A DNA stretch of 64,000 nt from Callaeas wilsoni (GCA_013398955.1 VWPU01006138.1:1-64000); one strand, 5' to 3'. Counted from the stretch's first letter, positions 23,401 to 34,400 are shown. Notes: generated by a model from the sequence alone, not told the origin. Made by a program: numbers and translations.

Positions 23401-25819
23401 CTCTCCCGGGATGCTGTCCTGGGATGCGTCTGTGCCCCGAGGGACCCGAGCCTGGCGCCGGCCCCGCGAGCCCGCTGCTCCCGGAGCCCTCAGACGCCTC
23501 GCTGGGCGGGCGGCTCTTCCCCCGGCGGAGCGGGGAGCACTCCCGCGCCAGAGGGGAAGTGAGCCGGTGCCGTCTGGGCTGTCACTGAGCGCTACTTACG
23601 TGCTTCAGCCACAGGTTGGTTTCCATTATCTGGTTGACTTCGTCCTGGAAAAGAGAGGTGTGTCGGGAGAGGCGCCGGCCCTGCCGCGGCGCCCGGCGGG
23701 GCGGTACTCACCACCTTCACCAGCTGCGACATGGACACCTCGAACTGGATGATGACGGGGTCCGAGACGTTCTTGACGGGGCGCACGAACTGGTTGTAGC
23801 TCTCGAAGAGCGCCGCGTAGAGCCGGTGCTCGGCCTCGGAGCCGCCGCAGCCTGCGGAGGGCACGGGGTGAGCGCCGGGCCGGCCCCGTGCGGGGCAGGG
23901 CCGCCCCGGTACCGAACGGACTGCTCAGCGCCCCGCGCGCCGGGCGGAGCCCCAGGCTCGCCTGAGCGCGGAGCGCTGTGCCGTGGCGGGCGTGCGCCTG
24001 GGCTGCGAGGAGAAGGGCGCTGAGAGGTGATGCTGTGACAGAGCTTTTCTAACGCACCTCTGCAGATGAGTTAAAACAATAGTTTCGGGGAATTACTGAA
24101 GAACCGGGGGTGCAAAAGCCCTTTCCCCTCACAGTCCCAGTCCCCCAGACCTGGCAAGGCTACGAGGTTGTGGAGGAGAGGAAAGGGAAAGTGTAACCCA
24201 GGAGGCCAGACCTCTGGTAAAGGGTCAGAACGCCTTGCAAGAGGAGGAGTCCCAGAAAATGAGAAGTCTGTGTTCTAGTCTGGGTCATGATTGCATGATT
24301 ACAATGAAGGTAACAGCCTGCTTCTTAAAATATAAAAAAAAGGATTAAAATTTGATTAACTTACATGCAAAGACTTTTCAGCACACTCAAATAAATAGGC
24401 TAATTACTCCTTTATTATTCTAAGTAGTTTTTATTTATAATAGATTCCTATTGTCCTTTTGCCACTCATAAGTGCAGTTCATCATACCCTGTGGCCACCA
24501 AAAAAGCTGCAAACTGAAATTCTTAAACAACAAGGTACTTCACCTGTTTCAGGAAGAGATGTGAGAGCTTGTATTTTACAGTACCGTTTTACTATCAAAC
24601 TATCTTGGCAATAACCATCCTGAGACTATTAGAAGCCAGTGGTCTTTTATTTTTAGAGGGCTATCTCTTAAACTCTCATCTGGATAACACATTTTCATGA
24701 ATTCCAACTGAAAAACCAAAAAAGGCCTGTTTTGTCATTAATGGATAGCACTATGCAAATTTGGCAAAGGCACAAAGCGAAGTCTGTTGAACATATTCTA
24801 CGGTTCCTTTGAAACAAATATGAATATATATGAAATATGAATATTTGCAAGGACATGTTTATTTTTTGCCTGTTGTTTTTTAGTAGAGGAAGGAGGGAGG
24901 CTGAAGTATCTGCAGGTGACAGATTACACAAAGCAGCTGTTATTTTAGAATCTGAGACCTCACCTCTCCCTAAGACAAGAGGGTTCCTCTCATTTGAAAC
25001 TATTCAGCTAAAAGGTCTTTTGTTTGGTTTTGGTTTTTTTGGTTGATTTTTATCCCTTGTGCCTTCTCTTGTTCACTTGGAGTGCAATTTTGTTTTCAGA
25101 TTAGTGAAATCATTCAAGCTGACTTGCTAACTAAAAAATGAACACTTTCTAACTGCCAGTCTTGCCCATACTATTTCTTGATATCTTTTATCTCTTAGAT
25201 AAATACCCCCCAATCTTTTAGGTAAATAATTTTAAATCTAGATCTTAACAACTATTATAGTCAATCCCAAACTGCCAGCCTTTTTACATGTCACCAGCAC
25301 TCTAATTAAGTCTAGCATCCACTGTTTCTAGAGAAGTGCATTCACGTGTTTTTTTTGTTTAAATATTTTGTTCTTTCCATATCTGCAGAGAGGAGACGTG
25401 CTGTTTGCAGCATGCACTTAAAGCTCTTTAATGTTGTCACTTTCTTGTCTTCTCTGCAATATGTGAAACCACACCTCTATGTGTAAGGTAAGGTGCTTTT
25501 CCTTCATGTTAAAATGCCTTTATGTGTCCTGTTTGGCATCTTTAATCAGGACTTCCTGACCACTTTGCAAGGATAAACTTAAAAAAACCCCCACTGAACA
25601 ACAAACTGTGTAACAGAGAGAGCTGTAGCAGGATTCTACATTTGCCCCTTAGGCTGGAGAGTGCTTCTGCTTTTCTTAAAAATAATTTGCACCAAAGCCA
25701 TCTCCTGCTCGCGTTTTCAGCCCTCCCTTCACCATCAAAGAATAACAAATTGAGGATCACTCACCTTGGCAGAGAAAGCAAACAGCAGCAGTCAGAAGGA
25801 GAGTGTTCAGGCGCTCCAT
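17370..25819 (-). CDS. CHRNA3: Neuronal nicotinic acetylcholine receptor subunit alpha-3, complete 6-exon coding region
   Basis: On the minus strand the coding exons are 25819-25765, 23851-23712, 23644-23600, 22051-21942, 19950-18939 and 17498-17370, giving 1491 nt and 496 aa. All introns are GT-AG and in phase. The start is an ATG followed by a compact signal peptide. The principal agonist face is complete: loop A Y115, loop B W171, loop C Y212 and Y219 with vicinal C214-C215. The Cys-loop is C150/C164, with a sequon at N163. Membrane helices lie at about 232-256, 263-283, 295-317 and 469-489. The cytoplasmic loop carries seven cysteines between residues 373 and 396, followed by a Ser-rich stretch. 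By family knowledge alpha3 pairs with beta4, with or without alpha5, in the receptor of autonomic ganglia and medial habenula. It shares a strand with CHRNB4 just upstream, and the cluster is coordinately regulated in mammals. Confidence 0.97.
17499..18938 (-). other. CHRNA3: CHRNA3 intron 5
   Basis: This 1.44-kb AT-rich intron has GTAAGA and AG borders. No repeat or exon was recognised. Read-through from exon 5 stays open for 23 codons, to a stop at 18869-18867. Confidence 0.85.
18939..19950 (-). CDS. CHRNA3: CHRNA3 coding exon 5 (Cys-loop to cytoplasmic loop)
   Basis: 1012 nt complete the codon for N117 and run to residue 454. They hold the Cys-loop, loop B W171, loop C with YNCC, membrane helices 1-3 and the whole cytoplasmic loop with its cysteine cluster. 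The donor is GTAAGA. Confidence 0.97.
20238..20295 (+). mobile_element. CR1 LINE 3'-end scrap in CHRNA3 intron 4
   Basis: The short stretch ends in a CCCTTCCAACTGAACTA-type motif followed by ATTCTATTCT, matching the conserved 3' terminus of avian and reptilian CR1 retrotransposons in + orientation. Only about 55 bases remain, the usual severe 5' truncation. Confidence 0.6.
20964..21854 (+). mobile_element. Solo LTR of an endogenous retrovirus in CHRNA3 intron 4
   Basis: About 890 bases resemble in overall layout an endogenous retroviral LTR common in neoavian genomes. There is a T-rich 5' end starting near TGTTGTAGGGG and a GC-rich middle that stands out from the AT-rich intron. A junction around 21690-21750 has an AT-rich transition, and the 3' end is near CAAACCGAGACA. 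The orientation is +, opposite to CHRNA3. No internal retroviral genes adjoin it, so it looks like a solo LTR left by recombination. I could not find a clear target-site duplication, so the ends are approximate. The 183-codon minus-strand open frame inside it is not a credible gene. The family assignment rests on memory of bird LTRs and needs a repeat library. Confidence 0.7.
21942..22051 (-). CDS. CHRNA3: CHRNA3 coding exon 4 (110 nt)
   Basis: The 110-nt exon encodes residues 81-116 plus two bases, with [11 protein letters not shown] and loop A ending IVLYN at Y115. Its donor GTAAGG lies 87 bases from the right edge of the LTR. Confidence 0.96.
22835..23117. repeat. Pyrimidine-rich tandem array in CHRNA3 intron 3
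   Basis: The + strand consists of degenerate repeats of CCTCCGCTCCCGTCCCTTCC and shorter relatives, an almost pure C/T strand. One ambiguous base (n) sits at 23045. The transcript strand is the purine-rich complement. Several long open frames across it are artefacts of stop-free repeat sequence. Repeat length may be misassembled. Confidence 0.85.
23118..23200. repeat. Duplicated C13 block, G-quadruplex potential on the CHRNA3 strand
   Basis: Two runs of 13 C (23126-23138 and 23169-23181) are spaced 43 bases apart in a duplicated unit, with further CCCGCCC groups around them. The minus (CHRNA3 sense) strand therefore has many closely spaced G runs, which could fold into G-quadruplexes in DNA or pre-mRNA. 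Confidence 0.8.
23290..23419. repeat. Five-copy 26-bp tandem repeat in CHRNA3 intron 3
   Basis: Five consecutive 26-base units begin at 23290, 23316, 23342, 23368 and 23394. Each starts GGGGCTGCTCTC and most end in ATCCTGTTC. Units differ by only a few bases. The array sits 180 bases from exon 3. Confidence 0.9.
23600..23644 (-). CDS. CHRNA3: CHRNA3 coding exon 3 (45 nt)
   Basis: 45 nt encode residues 66-80, ending NLWLKH, the loop D region. The donor is GTAAGT. The intron on its 5' side is only 67 bases. Confidence 0.96.
23645..23711 (-). other. CHRNA3: 67-bp intron 2 of CHRNA3
   Basis: The intron runs from GTGAGT at 23711 to CTTTTCCAG at 23645. It is close to the lower size limit for vertebrate introns and very GC-rich. 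Phase is kept across it. Confidence 0.92.
23712..23851 (-). CDS. CHRNA3: CHRNA3 coding exon 2
   Basis: 140 nt encode residues 19 (second and third bases) to 65, the N-terminal helix and first strands, including a [13 protein letters not shown] motif with a glycosylation sequon at the NVS. The donor is GTGAGT. Codon use is strongly GC-biased compared with the later exons. Confidence 0.96.
23852..25764 (-). other. CHRNA3: CHRNA3 intron 1
   Basis: A 1.9-kb intron, GC-rich at its 3' end and AT-rich elsewhere, with a GTGAGT donor. I see no exon or recognisable repeat in it. Confidence 0.85.
25765..25819 (-). CDS. CHRNA3: CHRNA3 coding exon 1 (signal peptide)
   Basis: 55 nt encode an 18-residue hydrophobic leader beginning MERLNTLLL plus one base. 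The donor GTGAGT follows. The leader fits a cleavable signal peptide, and the phase matches exon 2. No conserved protein motif confirms the start, so an alternative first exon is possible. Confidence 0.88.
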
Positions 25820-26045
25820 GGCGGTAGGAATTAGTGCCTGTGGACAGGGGCTCTGGAGGATGAGCTGCTCCGCCAGGACTGTGCGAGCGCAGGGAGCAGG
25901 GAGGGCTCCGCGCCTCCGACGCGTGAAACGCCCGCAAGCAGCAGCGGCAGCGCCCTGAGCGCGGCTCTGCGCACTGAGCTCCCTTCGGCGTTGCTGTGCT
26001 GCCCCCTCTCAAGCTACCCAGGCTGTCAGAGCTTGGAAACGGCAA
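25820..26045 (-). promoter_or_regulatory. CHRNA3: Likely CHRNA3 5' UTR and proximal promoter
   Basis: A CpG-bearing patch (about 25880-25995) lies directly upstream of the start codon. It has GC-rich motifs of the kind that could bind Sp1-like factors and no clear TATA box. The mammalian CHRNA3 promoter is known to be TATA-less and Sp1-driven. The transcription start is not resolvable here. Confidence 0.5.
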
Positions 26046-29000
26046 ATAAAGTGCAGGAAAAGCAGATGTTATTGTCGGCAAAGAGCAGTCTTCTCGCACA
26101 GATAGTGGGCAAGAGTCCTTAAAATGGTGCATAAATGAGCCTGGTGATCTGACAACGCTGGAGAGTTTTCCAGCCAGCTGCTATACAGGATCCTTAGCTA
26201 TCAGAAGCTCATGCCAATCTACTGGGGGAAGTTTAATTAATACAAATCTTGTAACTGAATTGTACTGAAATGAATATCGACATTAGGGATGCCTGATTCA
26301 GCAGTGAACTGAGATCATGGCACCTGAATTTCCAATTATGCTGTTGAGGTTTTTTTTCCTGCTTGTGTCTCATCTTACAAGAGCGTGTGCTGGGTGCTTG
26401 ACCATGTAAAAAGGATGTGCTATTCCCAAGGAGTAATTAAAGGCATGTACAATTGTTGGTGGGATCTGAGCCCAGACTGGTAAACATAGCAGCTGGGATC
26501 TGGCAAGAATCTGGGGCTTTGAATGGAAATCAGACTTGACCAAACCCTTGAGAATAACTGTCTTTAGAGCATTCCTATTTTGTTGATTAGAAAGGTGAAA
26601 TTTGAGAAGGGGACTAAGGGCACAGGATCCCCACTTGATCCCGCAAAGCCTGATTGTTCGTGGGAAAGGGCGCTAGCAGGAAGGAGGAGTTGTTTGAAGT
26701 TCAACCATAAAATCATGATTTGCAAAGTGAGGCATTTCCCAGGTGCCCATCAGCTTCCTTGTTAACTCACATGTCACCTCTTGCACTCCCCTCCCCATCC
26801 GGAATGGCCGGGTGATGCAAGGCTCGTGCAGTGGTTGTTGCACACATCTGTGTAAAAGGAGGAAGGGGGAGACAAAAAGACGGGATTCTATCCTCACTTT
26901 TAGAACAGATGAGAAGGAAGCCCTGTGGGACAGGAGCTGCACCAATAGGTGCCTCACTGCCTGCCCTTAGGGAGAGATAGAAACGACCCCACTGACCCCA
27001 CTCGGCACTGTGTTAGGAGGTAGCAGTGGGACAAAGAGCACCGGACTGGGCTCAGTTCTTGGCACTGAGCTTGTTTATCCTGTTAGCCCTATCTCTCAGA
27101 GCATCATTCACTTCGTCCCCAGACACATGCTCTTATGATAATTTCTGTAATTCTATTTGCGTGGAGGAAATAGGCTTTACTGTCCATTTGATTTTATTTC
27201 TTTTTTTTTTTTTCCAGAGAACTTGGCTGCTTGGTCTTTTAGCTTAACCCTTTGTGGATACTTTTGATTTTGCATTTCCAGGGCATTGAGACTGTGTTTT
27301 CCCCTTCTGCCTCCTTGCTATAAGCAGCACTATAACTGAGAGTTTTGTTTGTTCTGTTTGATCCCAACTAGAAATGGGTTACAGCTTCAAAGATCAGATC
27401 ATAATCCGTGTTCCCCAAAAGTCAATGCTTAACCTGAATAATTTGGAAACATCAGATCTGCAGAGGAAGCAAAGAGCCATAGTATCAAGAGATATTGGTA
27501 TTTTTGCTTAATTTGCCCAGTTACTGAAATTTTCAGTGGTGTTCGTATATTGGAAACAGATATTTTGTTTCTAACATCCCATGCTGGATCTCCTGGTGAA
27601 ATCAGCTCAGAATTGTTGTAGGATTATCTTTATGGCTGAGGACGGTGATGTGATGAGAACACGTCACCATGACTGCATTGCAGAACTACACAGAAGAAGA
27701 ATTTGTATGGGTAGGGGGAAGCTGATCTACCCAGGAAGATCTGCAGTAACAAACTATGCAGCCTTTGTTCTTTAATGAACATGCTGCTATTAGAGGGGTT
27801 TGGCTTTGTCTAGATTTCTTAAGATCAAATCTTAATCAACTCAGGTGATGAAGAAAAGCATATTTCCCCCCCTTTGTCTGGGGTGTTGATGCTCCCAGTT
27901 GTTCCCAGTTTGCTGTGGCTGCAGGGGTGCGGAAAGAGTCCCCAGTAAACTCACCTGAGTGCAGGTGGTGCATTTGAGTGGTGGTGTTGGAATTTCTGTG
28001 TGTTCCGAGGGAAGGCAAGATCAGTCAGGATTAAAGAGTTTTACAGTGGTAGGGAATGGAGAGAAACCAAACAGAGGTTTTTCCTCACTGATAGGGAAGC
28101 AAAGACTGGTTGCACACTACCATTGAAAAACAATTTTAGTGTAAAATACATTTTGAATGTCCACTCTTTTTTAAATGGAAAGCATTATGGTAAAACCCCA
28201 GAAAAGTAGAAATGTTGAAGTTTATTTTGTTCAATGAGCTGGGACATTATCATATTCGTATTTGCCTGTAAGAAGGCATTTTTGCTATTTCCTTTTCTCC
28301 AGTCTTCTAGTTTTAAAATTTTGCCAAAAAATCAAAGTGGAAAACCCTATAATTCTTTGACAAGTTAAACTGGGAGCAACTCTATCTATTATGCAGGTGG
28401 AGCTGCTGCGGGTTAGGCAAAAATAGCATTTGCCATTTGGAAAATGCAGTTTTAGGAGGTCAGGTTTTTCTGAATTTTAGGACTTTAGGTGAAACTTTTC
28501 ATTTTGAAGTTGGCTATGGACTGAATTATATCTGGAAATGCTAAAGATACAGTGGTGGTTTCCAAGAAGAACTAGGAAAGAGTATATTGTTTCGCTCATC
28601 ATTAAAAAAGGAGTAAGGTGGCCGCAGTGTATGGAAAGCCCCAGAGCCCACCATTTCCTGGACGAAGAGCTCTGGTTCTGCAAGGATCTCCCTGGGGCCA
28701 GCGATGTGCCTTCTGAAAGCTTTTCCTGGCTTTGTCAAGTCTGAGGCCTTCATCTGCCTGTGCTCCGTGTTAGCTGCTAGCTGAGCTGCCAAATCCTTTC
28801 TAAAACTTTTGTCCATGCTGATGATAATTCAGCTGAAGGCTGCAGTTACAGAGCCAAACATTATCAGTCTTCGCTGCTCATAAAGATAAGGCCAATTCTG
28901 AGATGGGAGCACCTGAGGCCTCATTTCAGTTGCATTCAGGCAGTGAGGGGGAGGATAAGAAAGAGAAGGGTGGGAGAGTAATGAGGGTGAGAATGGGACA

Positions 29001-30678
29001 GAGCCCAAAGTGCTGTTGATGCTGGGTGGAAAAACAGAAAGGGGTCTCTGCTCTGCACAGGCCCGTGTCGGGCAGGGGGCTGCAGCTGCCTTGCTGCACC
29101 CTTGGCTGGGTGAGTCCCTCTCCCTCCTGCCCTGGAGGAGCGTGCAGCAGCTCTCACAGCGTTTAAGTCTGCACTGCCTCTTTCAGATTCCCTGCTCAGG
29201 GTTATTTTGATATTTAAAGGGGCTTCACCTTTACACGGCGTGCACGGCACTGGCAGCTGCTCTGGCTTCCCTGTGCCTTCTCTGTAATCAGAAAAAGCTG
29301 TTCAGCAGCTGGGGCAGCGTGTGCACCTGTGGCTGGGATGTAACCTAACATACTGCAGCATCTCCGTGCTGGGAAAGGCAGCCCTCCGCCCCCGGGGCCG
29401 TGCGTGCCCCACCTCGCCTCGCAGCTGTCGGTTCAGTTGCCTGCAAGGAGGAGCTCTGCTCTCTGGGTCTGAAAAGAAGGAAACATTTAGGGCGGGGAAA
29501 GCCCGTGTGACCCATTTAAACTTTACACCACCCACCGGTCACCACGGGAGCGTGCAGAGCAGTTAATGTTTGGGGATGTGGCCAGGGGGCTGCCCTCTCT
29601 GTGAGAGGAGGAAATGGCAATTTTGCCGATGCCAGGGTGTACCTGCATCAGTAGGGCAGTCAGTCCTACAGTTATCCATCGCCTCCCTGCCCTCTCTGTG
29701 TGAGGGACACAGACAGTGCGGAGAGGAAGGGGAATGGAAGGGAGGATGGCAGTGTGAGCCCTTTCTTCTTCTACCGTGGGGCTGAAGGCAGCCTCACCCA
29801 CCCCTCTTGTGACACTTTTCCTTGTGACACGTGTCCTCCTCAGGCTGCTGCGCACCCGGCCCTGCTGCAGCGCTCAGGCCCTCGGGGAGCCCTCCGGGGC
29901 GCAGGGATGGAGGTGGGTGCCACGGGTGCAGGGGAGCTCAGCCACAGGCTGGCAGGGAGTGAGCGCAGTCCTGCAGCTGCTCCGAACAATTGGAAAGGTG
30001 TGGATGCAGCTGTTTTGGCACAGCTCAATCTGCGTACTTATCGGGGATGCCTGGGAGTGGCAGTCTAGGTGGAAATGTAGCTTGGTGTCGATGAAGGCAA
30101 GTAGTGCTGGGACTGTCTTCAGCTGCGGCTTGTTGAAGAGCACAAGGTGTGAGCTAATCCCGCCAGGGCAGGTGAGCCTCACATCCTCTTCACATGTAAT
30201 AGTGGGTTTTCAGTTTGCTCACCAGGCATTAGCTGTGCTTACCAACGGTGGTACGATTGTTGTGTGTCCTCACAGCACCCCACGGAGAAACTGAGATTGG
30301 CTGAACTTGAACAGTGCCAGAAGCCCACTGCTCTTTTTGCAGGTTGCCTGGAACAGACTGTGGTGACTTTGTCCTGTGATGGGGGTCTAGGGCCTCCATC
30401 TGTCCTTTGCTGAAGACTTGAAGACTTTATGTGCTTCCCTAGGTGATTTGTTGAGGGTTGTACTTAAATCCACATTAAAATCTCCCCAGAGAAACACACA
30501 GGTCTGTGTGTTCTCAGGTGTCTTCTCATTCTTGCTGCCTTTCACCACTGTCTCCTTCTGTTGCTTTCCTGTGCTCGTAGCCTTAGACTCATTAAAGTGT
30601 GTTTGTGTCTCAGATACACGAGCTGTTAAAGTTGCAGGAACTTTGAGGACTAAATCTATATAAAGGAAAATTTTATGT

Positions 30679-30684
30679 TTTATT
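30679..30684 (-). promoter_or_regulatory. CHRNB4: Candidate CHRNB4 polyadenylation signal
   Basis: Read on the minus strand this is AATAAA, about 650 bases past the CHRNB4 stop and in AT-rich sequence. It is plausible but not unique. Confidence 0.3.
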
Positions 30685-30994
30685 TATATCTCATAATCAA
30701 ACAGAGTATTATATACATGTTTGTTTATCATACATTAATTTGGCCTTTGTTGATCCATCAGCTACCAGAGATGGCAAGGTGAGAAACCTTTCAGTGATTA
30801 CCTCAGAAGTGTTTCTGTTCCTCAGTTCAGATTTAAGTATCAAACCCACTTGCAAAGCTCTGTATAAATCAGATACAAATAGTTTTGATGCATTTGAAGG
30901 AAATAAATTTCACAGCAGTACCTTCTTTGTAATAGGGAAATTGCAGTATACTAAGGAAAGAAAATATCTTTCCTAAGGCAATGTATTTGAAAGA

Positions 30995-31042
30995 AATAAT
31001 AATAACAATAATAATAATAGTAATAATAAGATAATGATGATG
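30995..31042. repeat. AAT trinucleotide microsatellite
   Basis: An imperfect (AAT)n tract with interruptions, ending in GATGATG, lies in the presumed CHRNB4 3' UTR. Confidence 0.85.
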
Positions 31043-31334
31043 CCAGGATGACATCTTGTACAATAAAAATCTTTCACTGTAATGTTCAGACGTCAAATAA
31101 TTTAAAAAAGGGTGAGATATCACCAGAAGTACTGGACTCACTGGAAAAACAAAATAGCTTTCTATTTGTTTTGCTTTTTTTTCCTATCCCAGTAAGTCAG
31201 GTTCTAGTTTCCCTTTCCCTACTCTAAGGGATGTAAGTGCAACTCATTTGGCACCTCTGTGGAGTTAACAGAGGGGAACTGAGAGCAGAATGAGACCAAA
31301 CGTCTGTGTAACTATTGACAATTTTAAATAACAA

Positions 31335-31475
31335 CTAAGGGTTTATGGCAGCAGTGTGGTTTTGAAAAAGTGGTTGCAGAAATAATCCAACAGTCCCCAG
31401 GACACAAACAAGGACAAATATCCAGAGAAACAGCCTGTCCACTACCATGGCAACATACTTCCAATCTTCAATGAC
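31335..31475 (-). CDS. CHRNB4: CHRNB4 coding exon 6 (fourth membrane helix and C-terminus)
   Basis: 141 nt encode residues 444-489, beginning [14 protein letters not shown], through the fourth membrane helix to a TAG stop at 31337-31335. The acceptor follows a TTTTTCTTCCAG tract. Confidence 0.96.
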   Translation of the reverse strand, partial: VIEDWKYVAMVVDRLFLWIFVLVCVLGTVGLFLQPLFQNHTAAINP

Positions 31476-34400
31476 CTGGAAGAAAAAGCCAATTAAAAAT
31501 ATTAGCAATTTGTCGTATTCTTTTGGTCTTCCTCTTGCTAATGCTGAGTTTTTGTTTATCCAAATAAAAGGAAACAAATCTCAAGGTTCAGGAAATAAAC
31601 TGGCTTTAGGCTTGGTAAGGGATTTTTCTCCTACAACCCGTCTGAGCAGTGGAGAGAAATACAGTAAATATTTCTTAGCTTTCTTGGATACATCAGATAC
31701 TGAGTGTGGCTGCCTGGTGTGGTGCCAGCCCTGAAGGACTCACAGTATAATGCAATTAAGGAATTTTTTTTCTTTATTTTTAGTTTGTAAATGCTATTAA
31801 TCTCAGTGGGCAAAAATAGATGGTGTTTACTGCTGTTAAACAAGGTTAGCTTCAGAGTTCTTTTCTTATCAGCAGTCATCTTATTCATGGGGTTTAATGC
31901 ATATTAATACTGTTGCTTTTATTAAAATCTCTTTTTGCCCTGCATGTGTTGTCTGTGAATGTCATGGCCTTAGATTCTGTCTCAGACTGAAGTGACTAAT
32001 TGGGCTGTTATTGTAAAGGGGAAATGTATCAATCTTCATTTGCATCTCAGGAATAATTTTTCCTCTCTCATTGATTCTAGTTACACATGGGATGTCCTCA
32101 CATCAGTGACTTTATCATCCTTGTTAGTTGAATCATGTCTGATATTAGAATATTACATATTTTTCCTTCAGTGCACACTTTTAATTCCCACTGCTGCTAA
32201 TGGGAACTGATTGCTTCTGCAGTCAGACCATATAAATGTATGGGAAGAGTTGGTATCAGACCGTTGTGATGAGGGAAAGAAGCAGAGAATAAAGTTATGA
32301 ATCCAGAAAAATTATATGTATTATCAGAGGACTGTATGTGGAAAGCTGTAAGTGGAGTTTCAATATAGAAAGTGCTCTTGAAAATCCTTCTTACTATCAA
32401 GTGAAAGCTTGGTAGATCCTTTAGTGTGCAACACATCCTTGCAAGAATTTCTGAGCTATTAGAAAACCTTTTCCTGCACTGTGAAGTCAGCTTCTGTTCA
32501 GTCAGCTTCGATGTTTACAAGCTCATGTCTAATGTTAATGGCTGAACTTCTTTATTTATATTGACAGTAATTTCAGTTAATAGAAAATGTGAACTGCTCA
32601 GCAGCATGCTCCTCTAGGGACTTCTGCAAGATCAGAAACCAGACTTTATTTAATCTGCTTGGCTGAGGGAGGGGAAGCACAGCAGGAACAGAGAACCTGG
32701 AGTCTCACTGGGGTCTGGGTCAGAGAGAGGACAATGCTAGGTATGAGGGTGATTTTTCCGAACTGTGGGTGCTTGTCTGAAAACAAGCCTGTGACCCACC
32801 TGAGTTTTCCAAGCATAATTCACAGGGTGTTTCTATCAGCTCTGTTGTGCTGGCTAGTGGCCTGAGTAGGGCAGGGGGATAGAGCAGCAGCAGCACTGCT
32901 TAACTGAAGGACTTCTCCTAACCAGGGCCGAGTCTGGGTTAACTCAAACGGAAGAAGCGCCAGGTCTGCTGAGGTTTCTAATCCTGCCCGTGGTGTTTGC
33001 CGTATACAGACAGGTGCCTTAGCCCAGAGTGGGTGTTTGCAAAGGCAGTTGTGCTAAGTCCTCCTGTGCTCGGTCAGGTAAATAAATGCATGAGCTGCAG
33101 GTACGTTGTTTCTGGTTAACTTGGCCTCGCCGTGGGTCTTACTGATTCACAGTGGTGAAAAATATTCTATTTCTAACCTGGAACTGAATATTGTTTTCTT
33201 CCCCTGCCAATCACCACTTGAATCTGACAACAAAGCCTTTTTAAGAGTGTTTCATGACTTACAGGGCAATCAGCAAACTCTTTTTGTAGAAATAGCCATG
33301 TTTATCAGGAGAGTATTTGCAGTTACCAAATTGCTGTTCATTAAGTTCTTTTAATGGCATAAATTATTTCCTCTTTTGAGCTATATCTAGAATCTCTCTA
33401 AAATCTTGACAATAGCTAGAGAGTTCAAATATGCTTTCTGAGGAGCAGCGTGCTACAGAGGAGGACAGGAGATGAAGTTTGGAAGGACAGGGATTTCTCA
33501 TTTTTACTTACACTCTGGTCGTTGTCATCGCTTTTCATGTGCTCTGCTATAAAACTGACTCCGTCAATTGCTTCTTGCACTTCAGGAGAAAATTTCGCGC
33601 CTGTTCTTAACCTAAAATCTCGATGACTGCTGACATTGTCAAGTGTCTCAGAGACTTTCATATCATATCTTTTGGCAGAGGCTGTATTCAGAAAATAGGT
33701 AGAGTTCTTGTAGAAGTCTGATGGCTCCATAGAAGGATTCTCTGGTTTTGTCTTTTTGCAGTTGCACGGCTTCTGCCGTGGAGAATTATTTTCTGGGCGC
33801 TTCATGAACAGATAGGCTGGGAGTCTTTCCAGGAAAACCAGCTTTACCCAGGGGGGCATAGTGTGAGTACTTGGAGATCTGTGGTGGACATTGAGCACAC
33901 AGACACTGGTAACTATTGAGAAGGTCACCAGCACCATTGTAAACATGAGGTACTTCCCAATCAGTGGAACATCTAGAGATGTTGGAGGGACAATTTTGGA
34001 GATCAGCAGCAAGAACACAGTCAAGGCAAGCAACACAGATATGCATAAGGTCATTTTTTCACCACAGTCTGAAGGCAAGTAGAATACTAGGATGGCTAAG
34101 GATGTAATTAGCACACAGGGAATGATAAGATTGATGGTATAAAAAAGTGGTTTCCTTTTAATAATGAAGTCGTATGTCACATCGACATAGTTGGGGTCCG
34201 AAGGATTTACAGTCCTTCTTCCTGGGAGTGCCACAATGTCCCACTCTCCACTTGGCGTGAAGTCGTCCATGCTTGCCATGGAAGTCTTAAGCACCATATC
34301 AATTTCTGTGTGGTCATATGTCCAGGACCGGAACTTCAGGGTGCAGTTTTGTTGGTCAAATGGGAAATGCTTCACCTCAATCTTGCAGGCACTCTTGTAA

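Larger units (their letters stand above)
23100..24015 (-). promoter_or_regulatory. CHRNA3: CpG island over CHRNA3 exons 2 and 3
   Basis: About 0.9 kb is strongly GC- and CpG-rich and spans exons 3 and 2 and the start of intron 1, in contrast to the AT-rich sequence to the right up to exon 1. It may be an ordinary GC-biased patch or an internal promoter. Sequence alone does not decide. Confidence 0.5.
25820..31334. other. CHRNA3-CHRNB4 intergenic region
   Basis: 5.5 kb lie between the CHRNA3 start and the CHRNB4 stop. A GC-richer stretch at about 28.9-30.3 kb is open in several frames, but none resembles a known protein. In rodents an enhancer for the cluster lies in the equivalent interval. 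I cannot recognise it here by sequence. An AAT repeat lies at 30995-31042. Confidence 0.6.

Noticed and set aside
22650..23752. Three overlapping Pro/Ser/Arg-rich open frames of 230-275 codons on the + strand
   Set aside because: They are translations of the pyrimidine tandem array in all three frames, include an ambiguous base, and overlap CHRNA3 exons on the other strand.
29776..30294. 172-codon + strand frame between CHRNB4 and CHRNA3
   Set aside because: It overlaps other frames on both strands, has no recognisable domain and lies in a GC-rich patch. No splice or conservation evidence is visible.
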